NCBI RefSeq assembly: GCF_000372745.1
Contig: NZ_KB889668.1
Location: 62,204-126,203, forward strand
Reading direction: 5' to 3'
From: Embleya scabrispora DSM 41855
GTDB lineage: Bacteria; Actinomycetota; Actinomycetes; Streptomycetales; Streptomycetaceae
DNA: 64,000 nucleotides
In this document: piece by piece, positions 9,705-17,274 of the stretch
Layout of the letters: every line of letters starts with the position of its first letter
How positions within the stretch are numbered: position 1 is the first letter of the stretch
The notes under the pieces: generated by a model
Told to the model about the DNA's origin: nothing
Databases searched by the model: none
Seen by the model: only the letters and a program-made list of their open reading frames with translations
Position numbers and translations under genes: made by a program

Positions 9705-10157
9705 TCAACGCGCGGCGGGGGCGGGGACCCGGGTCACGGCGGCGGGTGCGGTCGCCGAAGCCGGCACCGGGGCCGCCGGGCGCTCACGCAGCAGCAGGCC
9801 GGCGGTGAGTGCGACCAGGACGGCGGTGAGGCCGTGGATGCCGAGGGCCTTGCCGGTCGAGCCCTCGTTGCTCAGCACGATCACCATGTCGCCGGCGGGT
9901 ATGAAGGAGATGGCCGCCATCGCCCACCCCAGCGCCCGCCGGTGACCGGTCAGCAGGAGCGCGAAGACGACCAGCCCGGTGCCCAGGTCCCGCATGCCCT
10001 TGACGGCCAGGAACGCGGTGCCCTCGTGCTCGGGCCGACTCGGCAGCCCGAACCCGGACGCGCTCGACTGCGGGGCGATCAGGTAGGCGATTCCGATGTA
10101 GACGATGAACAGGCCGCCGAGCGCGGCCAGGGTGGTGGTGAACTTCTTGACGTTCAT
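9705..10157 (-). CDS. DUF4267 small membrane protein
   Basis: 150 aa with four predicted membrane helices: residues about 8-28 (LAALGGLFIVYIGIAYLI), 57-75, 80-98 and 105-122. The motif G-x-R-D-L-G-x-G (GMRDLGTGL) after the first loop is typical of DUF4267 proteins, whose function is unknown. The C-terminus is an Ala/Pro-rich tail. The ATG at 10157 is preceded by GGAG at a suitable distance. The gene is divergent from a MarR regulator, with 195 bases between the start codons, and could be one of its targets. In many actinomycetes such proteins lie beside MarR or TetR genes (general experience). Confidence 0.75.
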   Translation of the reverse strand: MNVKKFTTTLAALGGLFIVYIGIAYLIAPQSSASGFGLPSRPEHEGTAFLAVKGMRDLGTGLVVFALLLTGHRRALGWAMAAISFIPAGDMVIVLSNEGSTGKALGIHGLTAVLVALTAGLLLRERPAAPVPASATAPAAVTRVPAPAAR

Positions 10158-10315
10158 GGAGGTCTCCCGGTGAGGCGGTGGTCCGGGTCGAGCGATTCGT
10201 GAGCGAACCGTCGGCCCGGGAGGCGGTCTTCGTCGTCCTGGAAGAACTCTCGCCGGGGAGTCATGGAAGGCACATGGAAGCGACTTGGAGCGTGGCCCGC
10301 TTTCGGTTCGGCATG

Positions 10316-10353
10316 TTGACCGGCGAGGTGGTTAGGGGCCATACTAAATGTCG
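10316..10353 (+). promoter_or_regulatory. Promoter and putative MarR operator, apparently leaderless
   Basis: A -35 box TTGACC (10316-10321), an 18-base spacer and a -10 box CATACT (10340-10345) place the transcription start at about 10352, at the GTG start codon. The half-sites TTAG (10332-10335) and CTAA (10344-10347) form an inverted repeat with an 8-base spacer lying over the -10 box. That position suits autorepression by the MarR product. Confidence 0.45.
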
Positions 10354-10889
10354 TGGAACACGAACCGATGCCTGAGGACACCCCCACGCTCGACCAGGCG
10401 GCGTACCAGATCCGGCGCTACGGGCTCGATGTCGACCCGCAGGCGGTGTTGGTCGCGGTGCGGTTGATGGCGGCGGGGGCGCGGCTCGGCCAGGCGGTCG
10501 AGGTGCACTTTTCCCGGTTCGGTCTGTCCGCCGGGCGCTACCGGTTGCTGGCCGCGTTGGAGGACGCCGACGGGGAGATGTCCCCTTCGGGGCTGGCGGA
10601 CGTTCTGGGTGTGTCCCGGGCCACCGTGACGGGATTGATCGGCGGTTTGGAGCGGGAGGGTCTGGTGCTTCGCCGACCGTCCGCCGAGGACGGCCGCTCG
10701 GCCGTGGTGGTGCTGACCGCCCGGGGTGCGCGCAGGATGCGCGAGTTGGCCCCGGAGCACTTCGGCCGGTTGCAGGAGATGGTGGGCGCGCTCGATCCCG
10801 AGGAGCGCGCCGTCTTCCTGGATCTGCTCGGCCGGCTCGTCCGCGGGATCCCGGCGTTGACGCGTGAGCGTTCGGCGCGCGAGGAGTAG
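10353..10889 (+). CDS. MarR-family transcriptional regulator
   Basis: 178 aa, the usual size. The winged helix-turn-helix lies at about 65-135: recognition region PSGLADVLGVSRATVTGLIG, then the wing with the family Asp-Arg motif as EDGRSAVVVLTARG. Flanking helices would form the dimer interface. GTG at 10353 is preferred because the promoter start falls on it; ATG at 10368 is the alternative. The gene faces away from the DUF4267 gene and is followed by a strong hairpin terminator, then by a membrane protein and a reductase whose promoter carries similar half-sites. The likely role is control of itself and those neighbours. The ligand is unknown. Confidence 0.9.
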   Translation: MEHEPMPEDTPTLDQAAYQIRRYGLDVDPQAVLVAVRLMAAGARLGQAVEVHFSRFGLSAGRYRLLAALEDADGEMSPSGLADVLGVSRATVTGLIGGLEREGLVLRRPSAEDGRSAVVVLTARGARRMRELAPEHFGRLQEMVGALDPEERAVFLDLLGRLVRGIPALTRERSAREE

Positions 10890-10911
10890 TACCACACCAT
10901 CCGTTCCCGTC

Positions 10912-10959
10912 GCCGCCTCGGCGGCACGTCGCGTCCGCGCGGTGTGCCGCCGAGGCGGC
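10912..10959 (+). terminator. Strong hairpin terminator after the MarR gene
   Basis: A 22-base left arm (10912-10933) pairs with 10938-10959 around a 4-base loop; the outer 16 pairs are perfect and the inner part has G-T wobbles. It begins 22 bases after the MarR stop codon and is followed by a short pyrimidine-rich run. Confidence 0.8.
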
Positions 10960-10977
10960 ATTCTCTCGACCATGTAA

Positions 10978-10989
10978 TTAGGGAGCTAA
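10978..10989 (+). promoter_or_regulatory. TTAG-N4-CTAA inverted repeat containing the ribosome-binding site
   Basis: TTAG (10978-10981) and CTAA (10986-10989) are spaced by GGAG, and GGGAG also serves as ribosome-binding site for the ATG at 10994. The half-sites match those over the MarR promoter, although the spacer is 4 instead of 8 bases. A bound regulator here would block transcription start or elongation. Confidence 0.4.
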
Positions 10990-10993
10990 CCAT

Positions 10994-11485
10994 ATGCCGA
11001 AAATGGAGGTCGACAACCGCATGGGACAAGGCCGCTCGTCCGCCCGGAACTCCGGCCCACCGCCGTTCACGCTGTGGCGCGAGGTGCTCGTGGCGTACCT
11101 GGCTCCCGCGCTGATGGCGGGCACCGGCGGCCTGGTCGGTGGGCAGCCCGATCTGGTCGTCGCGGCCTGCACCTCGATCGCGGGCACCTCGGCGATCGTG
11201 GCCGCGCTCGTCGGCGGCCGGCTGCGCCGGATCGGTGTTCGACGCACATGGCTGACCTCGACGCCGCGAGTGGTCCCGACCCTCGTCCTGGCGACCGCGG
11301 TCACCGCATTGGCCGCCCTGGTCGGCTGGTTCGTCGCCGGCCACGTACCCGAACGCATCATCCCGCACCACGGCCCGTGGCCCGATCGCCTCCGCCTGGA
11401 TCTGCCGCTCTCGGCGGCCCTGGCCACCTCCATCATCACGTGGCGCTGGCGCGGGGCGACGCGGGACCGGCGACCGGCCGCATAG
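10994..11485 (+). CDS. Small membrane protein of unknown function
   Basis: 163 aa. The first 30 residues are polar. Hydrophobic helices follow at about 33-48, 53-70 and 92-113 (LVLATAVTALAALVGWFVAG), with a last one near 140-150. The polar stretch between helices three and four (RIIPHHGPWPDRLRLDL) is probably extracellular. No family is recognised. ATG 10994 has GGGAG eight bases upstream. The 89-base gap to the reductase contains a short tandem repeat, so both genes probably share one transcript under the MarR regulator. A detoxification or export-related role is guesswork. Confidence 0.7.
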   Translation: MPKMEVDNRMGQGRSSARNSGPPPFTLWREVLVAYLAPALMAGTGGLVGGQPDLVVAACTSIAGTSAIVAALVGGRLRRIGVRRTWLTSTPRVVPTLVLATAVTALAALVGWFVAGHVPERIIPHHGPWPDRLRLDLPLSAALATSIITWRWRGATRDRRPAA

Positions 11486-11486
11486 A

Positions 11487-11513
11487 CCGCACAGGCCGCA
11501 CAGGCCGCACAGG
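11487..11513 (+). repeat. Three tandem copies of a 9-bp unit
   Basis: The unit CCGCACAGG occurs at 11487-11495, 11496-11504 and 11505-11513, directly after the membrane-protein stop. It is a simple microsatellite-like repeat with no recognised function and could vary in copy number. Confidence 0.85.
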
Positions 11514-11574
11514 CCGGATCGACCGAGCGGTCGGATCCGGCCGTACCACCCCTCACCGGAAAGACAGGACACAC

Positions 11575-12441
11575 ATGATCGTCGTCATGGGCGCCACCGG
11601 CGCCACCGGAAGTGCCCTCCTGCACCGCCTCGTCACCCTGGGCATCCCGAGCCGGGCGCTCAGCCGCCACCCCGAACGGCTGCGAGCCGGCCTGGACGAC
11701 GCGGCGCGTCGCCTGGTCGACGTCCGAGCCGCCGACGCGGACGACGCGTCGTCGCTGCACGATGCCTTCCACGGCGCGAGCCGACTGTTCCTCGCGATGG
11801 CCAACAGCCCCGCGCAGCAGGCACAGGAGATGTGCGCCATCCGGGTGGCCGCGGCCGCCGGCATCGAACACGTCGTCAAACTCTCCGCCCCGGCCGCGAC
11901 GGCGGACTCCCCGGTCGCGGTGTCCCGATGGCACCACGCCATCGAGCAGACCCTCCGGGACAGCGGTGTGCCACACACGGTGCTGCGCCCGTACGCGTTC
12001 ATGCAGAAGTTGTCGACGCTCGCACCGATGATCGCGGCGCAGAGCGTCGTGTTCGGGACGACGGGGGACGCGGCCTGCAACTACGTCGACTGTCGCGACA
12101 TCGGCGACGTGGCCGCCGAGGTGCTGATCCGACCGGAACTCGGCGGGCGGACGTACACGCTCACCGGGAGTCGAACCTTCAGCCACCCGCAACTCGTCGA
12201 GCTGTTGGGGCACATGCTCGGCCGGCCGATCCGCTACGTCGACCTGTCGCCCGAGGCCATGCGGCACAACCTGATCGAACGCGTCGGCCTGCCGGACTGG
12301 CTCGCCGCCCACGTGGTGGAGATCCAACAACTGGCGGTGAACCGGCCGGAGGAGCCCACCGACACGGTCGCGCGCCTGCTCGGCAGGCCGCCCCGCACCC
12401 TGGAGGCATTCCTCGACGAGAACATCGAGCTTTTCCGCTGA
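11575..12441 (+). CDS. NmrA-like NAD(P)-binding reductase (atypical SDR)
   Basis: 288 aa. The N-terminus has the dinucleotide-binding motif G-x-x-G-x-x-G (MGATGATGSALL) after the first strand. Other family features are the Asp-rich loop VRAADADDASSL, the strand-end LSAPAA near residue 105, and VLRPYAFMQKL near 143, which fits NmrA-like and quinone-oxidoreductase-like (QOR2) proteins. A classical Tyr-x-x-x-Lys pair is not obvious, so it may act as an NAD(P) sensor or a quinone/flavonoid-type reductase. ATG 11575 has GGAAAG about ten bases upstream. Probably co-transcribed with the preceding membrane protein. Confidence 0.85.
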   Translation: MIVVMGATGATGSALLHRLVTLGIPSRALSRHPERLRAGLDDAARRLVDVRAADADDASSLHDAFHGASRLFLAMANSPAQQAQEMCAIRVAAAAGIEHVVKLSAPAATADSPVAVSRWHHAIEQTLRDSGVPHTVLRPYAFMQKLSTLAPMIAAQSVVFGTTGDAACNYVDCRDIGDVAAEVLIRPELGGRTYTLTGSRTFSHPQLVELLGHMLGRPIRYVDLSPEAMRHNLIERVGLPDWLAAHVVEIQQLAVNRPEEPTDTVARLLGRPPRTLEAFLDENIELFR

Positions 12442-12552
12442 GCACGGGGCGCCGGGTCGTGCGGGACGTCGGGGCCGCACCGGGTGCGCTCGGGCGACCC
12501 GACCTCGGACAGGTGTCGATCGGACCGGGGCCGTGCGCAAGGGCGTCCCCGA

Positions 12553-12825
12553 TCAGCGCCGCCGCATCGGGTCCGCATCGGCGCCGGTCGGGTCGAGTTC
12601 GGCCTTGCCGGGGTCGTCCGCGCCGATCGCGGTGACGTGTTGGCCCGGCCGCAACCACGCGCCCGCCACGATCGGTTCCCTGGCGGCGGTCGCGGTCACG
12701 ATCACGTCGGCCGCGCGGACCGTCGCTCGGCATCGGCCACGACGGACACCGCCCGGTCCGATCGCACGGCGGATGGGGTCGGCGTCGAAGATCCTCGGGG
12801 CGGATTCCGGGCCCGGGCCGCTCAT
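12553..12825 (-). pseudogene. Remnant of an ornithine cyclodeaminase/mu-crystallin gene
   Basis: A 90-residue frame starts at ATG 12825, overlapping the PhzF stop (ATGA). Its core AADVIVTATAAREPIVAGAW and GQHVTAIGADDPGKAELDP matches the middle of ornithine cyclodeaminase/mu-crystallin proteins, where the NAD-binding part ends. The normal family length is about 320 residues, so the N-terminal 200 and the C-terminal part are missing. A plausible continuation (AALIGDALAHGPGPID) appears in another frame downstream, indicating a frameshift near 12560. A functional product is unlikely. Confidence 0.65.
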
Positions 12826-13721
12826 GCGGGGCTGCTCGGCGGCAGGGCGTGCAGGGTTCCGATGCCCACCATCGAGACCGTGCCGCCGACGACGACTCGC
12901 TCCACGTCCTCGGCAGTGCCGTGCGCGGCGATCGTCAGGGTGCTCGGACGGTCGACGAATCGGCCCTGGGACAGCGTGAGTTCCACTCCGGCGTGGGCCC
13001 GGCCGTGGCGCAGCAGGTAGGCCGCGACGCACCCGGCCGCGCTGCCGGTGGCGACGTCCTCCAGGACGCCGTCGTTGTTCCAGTGCCGGCCCTCCGGTGC
13101 GCGCGCGTCCAGCAGGTAGGCGAACTGGGCGCCGAATGTGGCGAGGAGGGTTGCGAAGTCCGGGTGCACGATCCGGGCCCGGCCGAGCGGGCCGGTGCCG
13201 TCGACCGGGACGATCAGGTAGCGCAGGCCGGTGGAGACCACCTCCACCGGCAGTGTCGGGTCCAGATCGGCCACGTCCAGGCCCAGGGCCGCAGCGATCT
13301 CCGCCCGGCGCTCGCGGGTCGAAGCGGGAATCCACTCCGGCCGGCCCTGGTCGAGTACGGCGGACACCCGGCCGTCGGCGTCGGCCCGGGTGCTCACCGC
13401 GACGATGCGGTCCGCCAGGGCGATCGTCCAGACACGTTCGTCGTCGACGGCGGCGCCCGACCCGGCGTGCAGGACGGCGGCCGCACCGAGGACCGGGTGC
13501 CCGGCGAACGCGAGTTCCTCGAACAGGTCGAACACCCGGGCGTGTACCACGTCGCCGGTGTCCGGAGTGGTGACGAAGATGGACTCGAAGTGCCGCAGTT
13601 CCCGGGTGATCCGAGTCATCTGCGCGGTGTCCAGGGCCGGTGGATCGACGAAGACCGCGAGGCTGTTGCCGGTGTAGGGGCGGTCGGCGAAGACGTCGAC
13701 GTGGTGGTAGGTCAAGGGCAT
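12822..13721 (-). CDS. PhzF-family isomerase/epimerase-like protein
   Basis: 299 aa, full length for the PhzF/diaminopimelate-epimerase fold. It starts HHVDVFADRPYTGNSLAVF, and the glutamate in ELRHFESIF (E46) is the position of the catalytic acid of PhzF. AFAGHPVLGA (74-76 GHP) and DVATGSAAGCVAAYL near 225 are the family signature loops. PhzF itself isomerises trans-2,3-dihydro-3-hydroxyanthranilate, but most family members have unknown substrates, and no other phenazine gene is present here. It is flanked by gene remnants on both sides (ornithine cyclodeaminase downstream, LysR upstream), so its original pathway context may be lost. Confidence 0.9.
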   Translation of the reverse strand: MPLTYHHVDVFADRPYTGNSLAVFVDPPALDTAQMTRITRELRHFESIFVTTPDTGDVVHARVFDLFEELAFAGHPVLGAAAVLHAGSGAAVDDERVWTIALADRIVAVSTRADADGRVSAVLDQGRPEWIPASTRERRAEIAAALGLDVADLDPTLPVEVVSTGLRYLIVPVDGTGPLGRARIVHPDFATLLATFGAQFAYLLDARAPEGRHWNNDGVLEDVATGSAAGCVAAYLLRHGRAHAGVELTLSQGRFVDRPSTLTIAAHGTAEDVERVVVGGTVSMVGIGTLHALPPSSPA

Positions 13722-13765
13722 GGCGCCGAGCGTAGGGGGACCCCCGAGCCGAAGGGAATCCCGAT

Positions 13766-14237
13766 ATCTCGATGCCCTGGTGCTCGGCGATCCGATCGTG
13801 ATGCCCGGTGCCGCGCTGCGCTGGGAACGCCGGGTGCCGTTGGTGTGGGCCGCCGCGCCGGGTCTGGATCCGCTCGCCGAACCACTGCCGCTGGTGCTGT
13901 TCTCCCAGCCGTGCAGGTGGTGGCAACCGGCCCTGGACGCACTCGATCGGCACGGTCGCCGCCGGCGGGTCGCGTTCCGGAGCACCAGCGTGCACGCCGT
14001 CCGGGCGGCGATCTCCGCCGGGATCGGGGTCGGCGCGCTGCCGGCGGCCAATCTGCCCCCGACGCGGTACGGCTGTCCGCGCCGCACCGCCTGCCCGCCG
14101 CGCCCGAGGTCGACATCGCCATCTCGCGGCGCGCGGACACCGACACGGACCCGGCGCTGACCAGCCCGGAGCACCTGCTGCGCCGGGTGGCGAGCGCGTC
14201 CGACCGATCCGGCGCGGTGTCACCGCGCCGATCGTGA
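13766..14237 (+). pseudogene. Decapitated and frameshifted LysR regulator remnant
   Basis: Two frames together give the C-terminal substrate-binding domain of a LysR-type regulator. The first reads LDALVLGDPIV, RVPLVWAAAPGLDPL and VHAVRAAISAGIGVGALPA. After the C5 run at 14056-14060 the match continues one frame over as LSAPHRLPAAPEVDIAIS. The N-terminal helix-turn-helix (about 90 residues) and early effector domain are absent; the remnant begins 45 bases from the divergent PhzF start. A one-base indel in the C run would explain the frameshift. It was probably the original regulator of the PhzF gene. Confidence 0.7.
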
Positions 14238-14447
14238 TCACGCTGCGCCTCTCGGTCCCCGCGCCTCGATCGTGATCGCGCGGACCGGGCACATCGAGAC
14301 GGCGGTGCGCACGTGTTCGGCGTACGCGTCCGAGGGGTTCGCGTCGTGGACCGGATAGTCGTCCTCGTCGAAGGAGAAGACGTCGGGCGCGGCGAAGACG
14401 CACTGGCCGTGGCTTTGGCACAGGTTCGGGTCCACGGTGACGCGCAT
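14238..14447 (-). CDS. Small ferredoxin, probably 3Fe-4S
   Basis: 69 aa. Cysteines follow C-x5-C (LCQSHGQC) near the N-terminus and a distal C-P (SMCPVRAI), the spacing of the single-cluster 3Fe-4S ferredoxins that feed actinomycete P450s and other oxygenases. ATG 14447 is chosen over an upstream ATG at 14516 because the ferredoxin fold starts here and GGGAG precedes it. It lies 28 bases after the PNPOx-like gene on the same strand, so the two are very probably one transcript and functional partners in electron transfer. No P450 is nearby. Confidence 0.9.
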   Translation of the reverse strand: MRVTVDPNLCQSHGQCVFAAPDVFSFDEDDYPVHDANPSDAYAEHVRTAVSMCPVRAITIEARGPRGAA

Positions 14448-14475
14448 GGTGCGACTCCCTTGTCGGGTGGGTTGT

Positions 14476-15396
14476 TCAGGACACGGGCGGGTTGAAGCGG
14501 GAGTGGTTCGGCGCACTCCAGCGCAGCGGGACGGCGTCGGCGATCTCCACCGCGCCGGTGACGGTGAACTCGACCAGGCGCTGCGCGCCGGGCACGCGGG
14601 CGACCTCGTCCGCGTCCCAGATCGTGCGTGTGGTGCCGGTCAGGTGCAGGGTCGAGCCGGTGTCCCAGCCGGGTACCAACAGGCCGGCGACCGGGCGGAT
14701 TTCGAGGTTGCCCAGGGTGAGGAACATGGCGTTGCCGACGTAGTCCGGCCAGCGCAGTACGTTCGGGGACAACACCTGGACGAAGCCGGGATTGCCTCCC
14801 CGGTGCGACGCGTCGGTGTTGCCGGAGTCGTCCGCACTGGCCACGAAGAACGTGTCGGTGGCCCGCAGGGTCCGCTGTTGCGCCGGTGTCAGGGCGGTGC
14901 CCCGGGTGACGGCCCGCAGGGTCGGCGCGGGGCCGGGCCCTGGGTCGGAGACGAAGCGGAAGTCGCGTTTTTGGATGTACTTGGGGCAGTTGGCGATCAC
15001 CTGGTCGAGGTCGACGCACAGGCCGCCGGGCACCGGCGTGGACCGGCCGTTGATCCGCATCCGGCGTCGGGACGTGGGCTCGATGGCGATCATGCCGACC
15101 CTGGCGGGTCCGGCGAGGAGTTCGGCGAGCGGGTCCTCGGCGGGCAAAGTCGCGTCGACGAGGAGAGTGCGCGGGTCGGGGACGCGCAGGAAGCCGGGTT
15201 CGCCGACCAGTTGCGAGGACCAGATCCGCCCTGCGGCGTCGGCGCCGCCGACGATGATCATGGGTTGCTCGGTGAGGAATGCCGCGGCGACCGGCGGGAT
15301 GGACTCCCCGATGCCGCCGAGTGCGATCGACGCCTGACGGGTCAGGTCGGCGCGATCCTGCACCGCGCGTTCCCCGCGGTGGTATCGGGTTGCCAT
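14476..15396 (-). CDS. PNPOx-like flavin oxidoreductase
   Basis: 306 aa with a split-barrel FMN-binding pattern of the pyridoxamine-5'-phosphate-oxidase-like superfamily. The strands MIIVGGADAAGRIWSSQLVG near 45-65 and GMIAIEPTSRRRMRINGR near 100-118 are typical of the group found fused or linked to iron-sulfur proteins, where the R-R-x-R-x-N-G-R loop contacts flavin phosphate. A second barrel-like half (VGNAMFLTLGNLEIRPVAGL) lies at 205-230. ATG 15396 has GGAGG seven bases upstream. The downstream ferredoxin suggests a flavin/Fe-S redox pair. The substrate is unknown. Confidence 0.8.
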   Translation of the reverse strand: MATRYHRGERAVQDRADLTRQASIALGGIGESIPPVAAAFLTEQPMIIVGGADAAGRIWSSQLVGEPGFLRVPDPRTLLVDATLPAEDPLAELLAGPARVGMIAIEPTSRRRMRINGRSTPVPGGLCVDLDQVIANCPKYIQKRDFRFVSDPGPGPAPTLRAVTRGTALTPAQQRTLRATDTFFVASADDSGNTDASHRGGNPGFVQVLSPNVLRWPDYVGNAMFLTLGNLEIRPVAGLLVPGWDTGSTLHLTGTTRTIWDADEVARVPGAQRLVEFTVTGAVEIADAVPLRWSAPNHSRFNPPVS

Positions 15397-15503
15397 GGCA
15401 TTCCCTCCGAAAGTGGTCCTGTGGGTCACCCCGGCCGAGCCGGTGCCGGGTGGGGCCGAGGGCGGGTACGGAACGAGGTTCGCGGCCGGATGGGGGCCAG
15501 GGT

Positions 15504-15959
15504 TTAGAAGAAGCCGCAGGTCGGGGCGCCGGCGGTGGGCGCGTCGGCCGGGTCGGCGCCGGACGGGGCGTAGATCTCCAGACGGATGCCGTCGGGGTCG
15601 GCGAAGAAGATCCCGCCGGAGGTCCCGTTCTCGCCGTGCGGCACCACCCCGTCGTAGCCGAAGCGCGCGTCGAGACCACGCAGGACCTGTTCGGCGGCCT
15701 TGACCTCGTCGATTGTCTCCACCTGGAAGGACAGGTGGTGCAGGCCCGGGCGATCGGCCCGGAACTCGCCCTCGCTCTGCTGCCACAGGGTGACGAGGAG
15801 TTTGCCGTCCCGGCCGAGGAAGGCGAACCGGCGGTCCGTCTCGTTGCCCTCGGCCACCACCTCGAACCCGAACACCGCCTTGTAGAAGGCCACGGATCGG
15901 TCCAGGTCGGACACGTTCAGCCCGACGTGGCCGGTCTGAAGTGTCGTGAGGTTGCTCAT
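15504..15959 (-). CDS. VOC-family (glyoxalase/dioxygenase-like) metal enzyme
   Basis: 151 aa, a complete two-module beta-alpha-beta-beta-beta fold. It opens with GHVGLNVSDLDRSVAFYKAV; His of GHVGLNV, His of LHHLSFQV and Glu of DPDGIRLEIY are the usual metal ligands. Substrates of such proteins range from methylglyoxal to catechols, so none is assigned. ATG 15959 is preceded by AAGGAG. It lies 107 bases upstream of the PNPOx-like gene on the same strand and may head that operon. An inverted repeat 104-133 bases before its start is a possible control site. Confidence 0.85.
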   Translation of the reverse strand: MSNLTTLQTGHVGLNVSDLDRSVAFYKAVFGFEVVAEGNETDRRFAFLGRDGKLLVTLWQQSEGEFRADRPGLHHLSFQVETIDEVKAAEQVLRGLDARFGYDGVVPHGENGTSGGIFFADPDGIRLEIYAPSGADPADAPTAGAPTCGFF

Positions 15960-16062
15960 CGTTGCTCCTTGGCGGTGGTGCGGAGGTGGTGGCGACGACA
16001 GGGGTGGTGGCGATTGCGACGGGGATGCCCGGTGGTTCGAGGTGGTGACCCCACCACTCTGA

Positions 16063-16092
16063 CTAATGATTACACACATGTTCAGCCATTAG
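16063..16092 (-). promoter_or_regulatory. CTAATG...CATTAG inverted repeat upstream of the VOC gene
   Basis: CTAATG at 16063-16068 and CATTAG at 16087-16092 are perfect 6-base arms separated by 18 bases in an AT-rich island that also holds a -10-like TAATCA on the minus strand. This is the only AT-rich part of the 347-base gap before the secreted-protein gene, and it is likely the promoter/operator of the VOC-PNPOx-ferredoxin group. Confidence 0.4.
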
Positions 16093-16138
16093 AAAGTGGA
16101 AGCCTCCTTGTCTTCGATTCGGCCCCGGAAACGGCTCC

Positions 16139-16165
16139 GCCCCGGACGGCTGGGCCGTCCGGGGC
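16139..16165 (-). terminator. Perfect 12-bp hairpin terminator
   Basis: Arms 16139-16150 and 16154-16165 pair perfectly around a 3-base loop. The hairpin lies 142 bases after the stop of the secreted-protein gene and upstream of the VOC promoter, so it separates these two same-strand units. Confidence 0.65.
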
Positions 16166-16306
16166 GGGCTTTGCGTCAGGTGGCGGAAGGTGGTGGGCTC
16201 TGTCCTCGATCGGGGTCGTCCGGGGCGGCGAAGCGCACCCCGCGACGCACGGACCGAACGGCGTAGGTGGGTCGCTCGTCGTGGACGCGTCGGGCGTCGG
16301 GTGCGC

Positions 16307-17095
16307 TCAGCGGCCCAGCCGGGCGTAGGTCTTGAACGTGTACAGGCCGTCCAGGGTGACCGAGTTCGCGCCGCCGGGCGAGGGCAGTCGGTTGCGCTGG
16401 TTGAGGACCGGGCCGAGTGGGCCGCAGTTCGTCGCGGCGGGGATCGCGACGGTGTTGTCCCACAACGTGCCCTTGAGCACGGGCGGGTCCTTGGACACCC
16501 ATTCGTTGGGGCCCTTGCGCATCATGGTCAGCCGGATCGGGTGCTCGGCGGTGCCGATCGAGCAGCCCTGCGGCAACAGTGGACCGCTCAGCGCGAGGGT
16601 CACGTCCAGGCCGCCGGCGGAGGTGCCATGGGAGAGGAAGTCGAACCAGCCGCCGTACCTGGTCTCGACGTTCACTCCCACGACGGGAGCCCGGTCGGGC
16701 AGTCCGGGGACGCCGAGCAGGCCGCCGGTCGCCGGGCTCGGCGTCGCGTGCATGGCGCCGAACACCTGCCCGGTCGAACCGTCGGGCAGCGGGCCCTCGG
16801 CATGGGTGATGGTCATCGGGCGGAGCGGGACGGTGAGTCCGCCGAGCCGCATCTCGCCGGTGGAGACGTGCACTTCGCAGCGCCACTTGTTCGGGTCCGC
16901 GTTCGCCGGCAGCGCGGGGCAGTCGGTGAAGTCGAAGGTGGGCAGCGGTGCGGCGGTCGGGGCCGAGGCGGTTCGGAGGGCCGGTCGACTGTCCGCATCC
17001 GCCAGGGCCGGAGCGGTGGACAATCCCACGGCGCCGAGTGCGAGGCCGGCACACGCGGCGACCCTGGCCAACTTGCGGTTTCTCCTGCGGTCCAC
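16307..17095 (-). CDS. Secreted protein of unknown function
   Basis: 262 aa from GTG 17095, chosen because AGGGG lies about ten bases upstream and because it gives a textbook signal peptide: positively charged RRRNRKLAR, hydrophobic core VAACAGLALGAVGLS, and cleavage near APALA-DA at about residue 34. The mature part has two Cys pairs possible (DCPALP, WRCEVHV, QGCSIG, TNCGPLG), suggesting disulphides in an extracellular beta-rich protein (RYGGWFDFLSHGTSAGGLDV). I do not recognise a family. It is transcribed alone, with its own terminator downstream. Confidence 0.8.
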   Translation of the reverse strand: MDRRRNRKLARVAACAGLALGAVGLSTAPALADADSRPALRTASAPTAAPLPTFDFTDCPALPANADPNKWRCEVHVSTGEMRLGGLTVPLRPMTITHAEGPLPDGSTGQVFGAMHATPSPATGGLLGVPGLPDRAPVVGVNVETRYGGWFDFLSHGTSAGGLDVTLALSGPLLPQGCSIGTAEHPIRLTMMRKGPNEWVSKDPPVLKGTLWDNTVAIPAATNCGPLGPVLNQRNRLPSPGGANSVTLDGLYTFKTYARLGR

Positions 17096-17274
17096 GGTGA
17101 TCGTCCCCTTGTTTCGCTCGGATGACTGATTCCCCTCGAAGGTAGGAAGTTCGGGCCCCCGGCAGTATCCGGCGACCACCAGAGACGGTGCTGGTGCCAG
17201 CCCCCCGCCCCGGCGTGGTGCCTGCCGCGACGAGGACCCGCCCGAGAGCGGACGGCGGCGGATCGGTGTGTGGT

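Noticed and set aside
12822-13721. Phenazine biosynthesis cluster
   Set aside because: Only a PhzF-like gene is present; PhzA/B, D, E and G are absent, and the family is mostly unrelated to phenazines.
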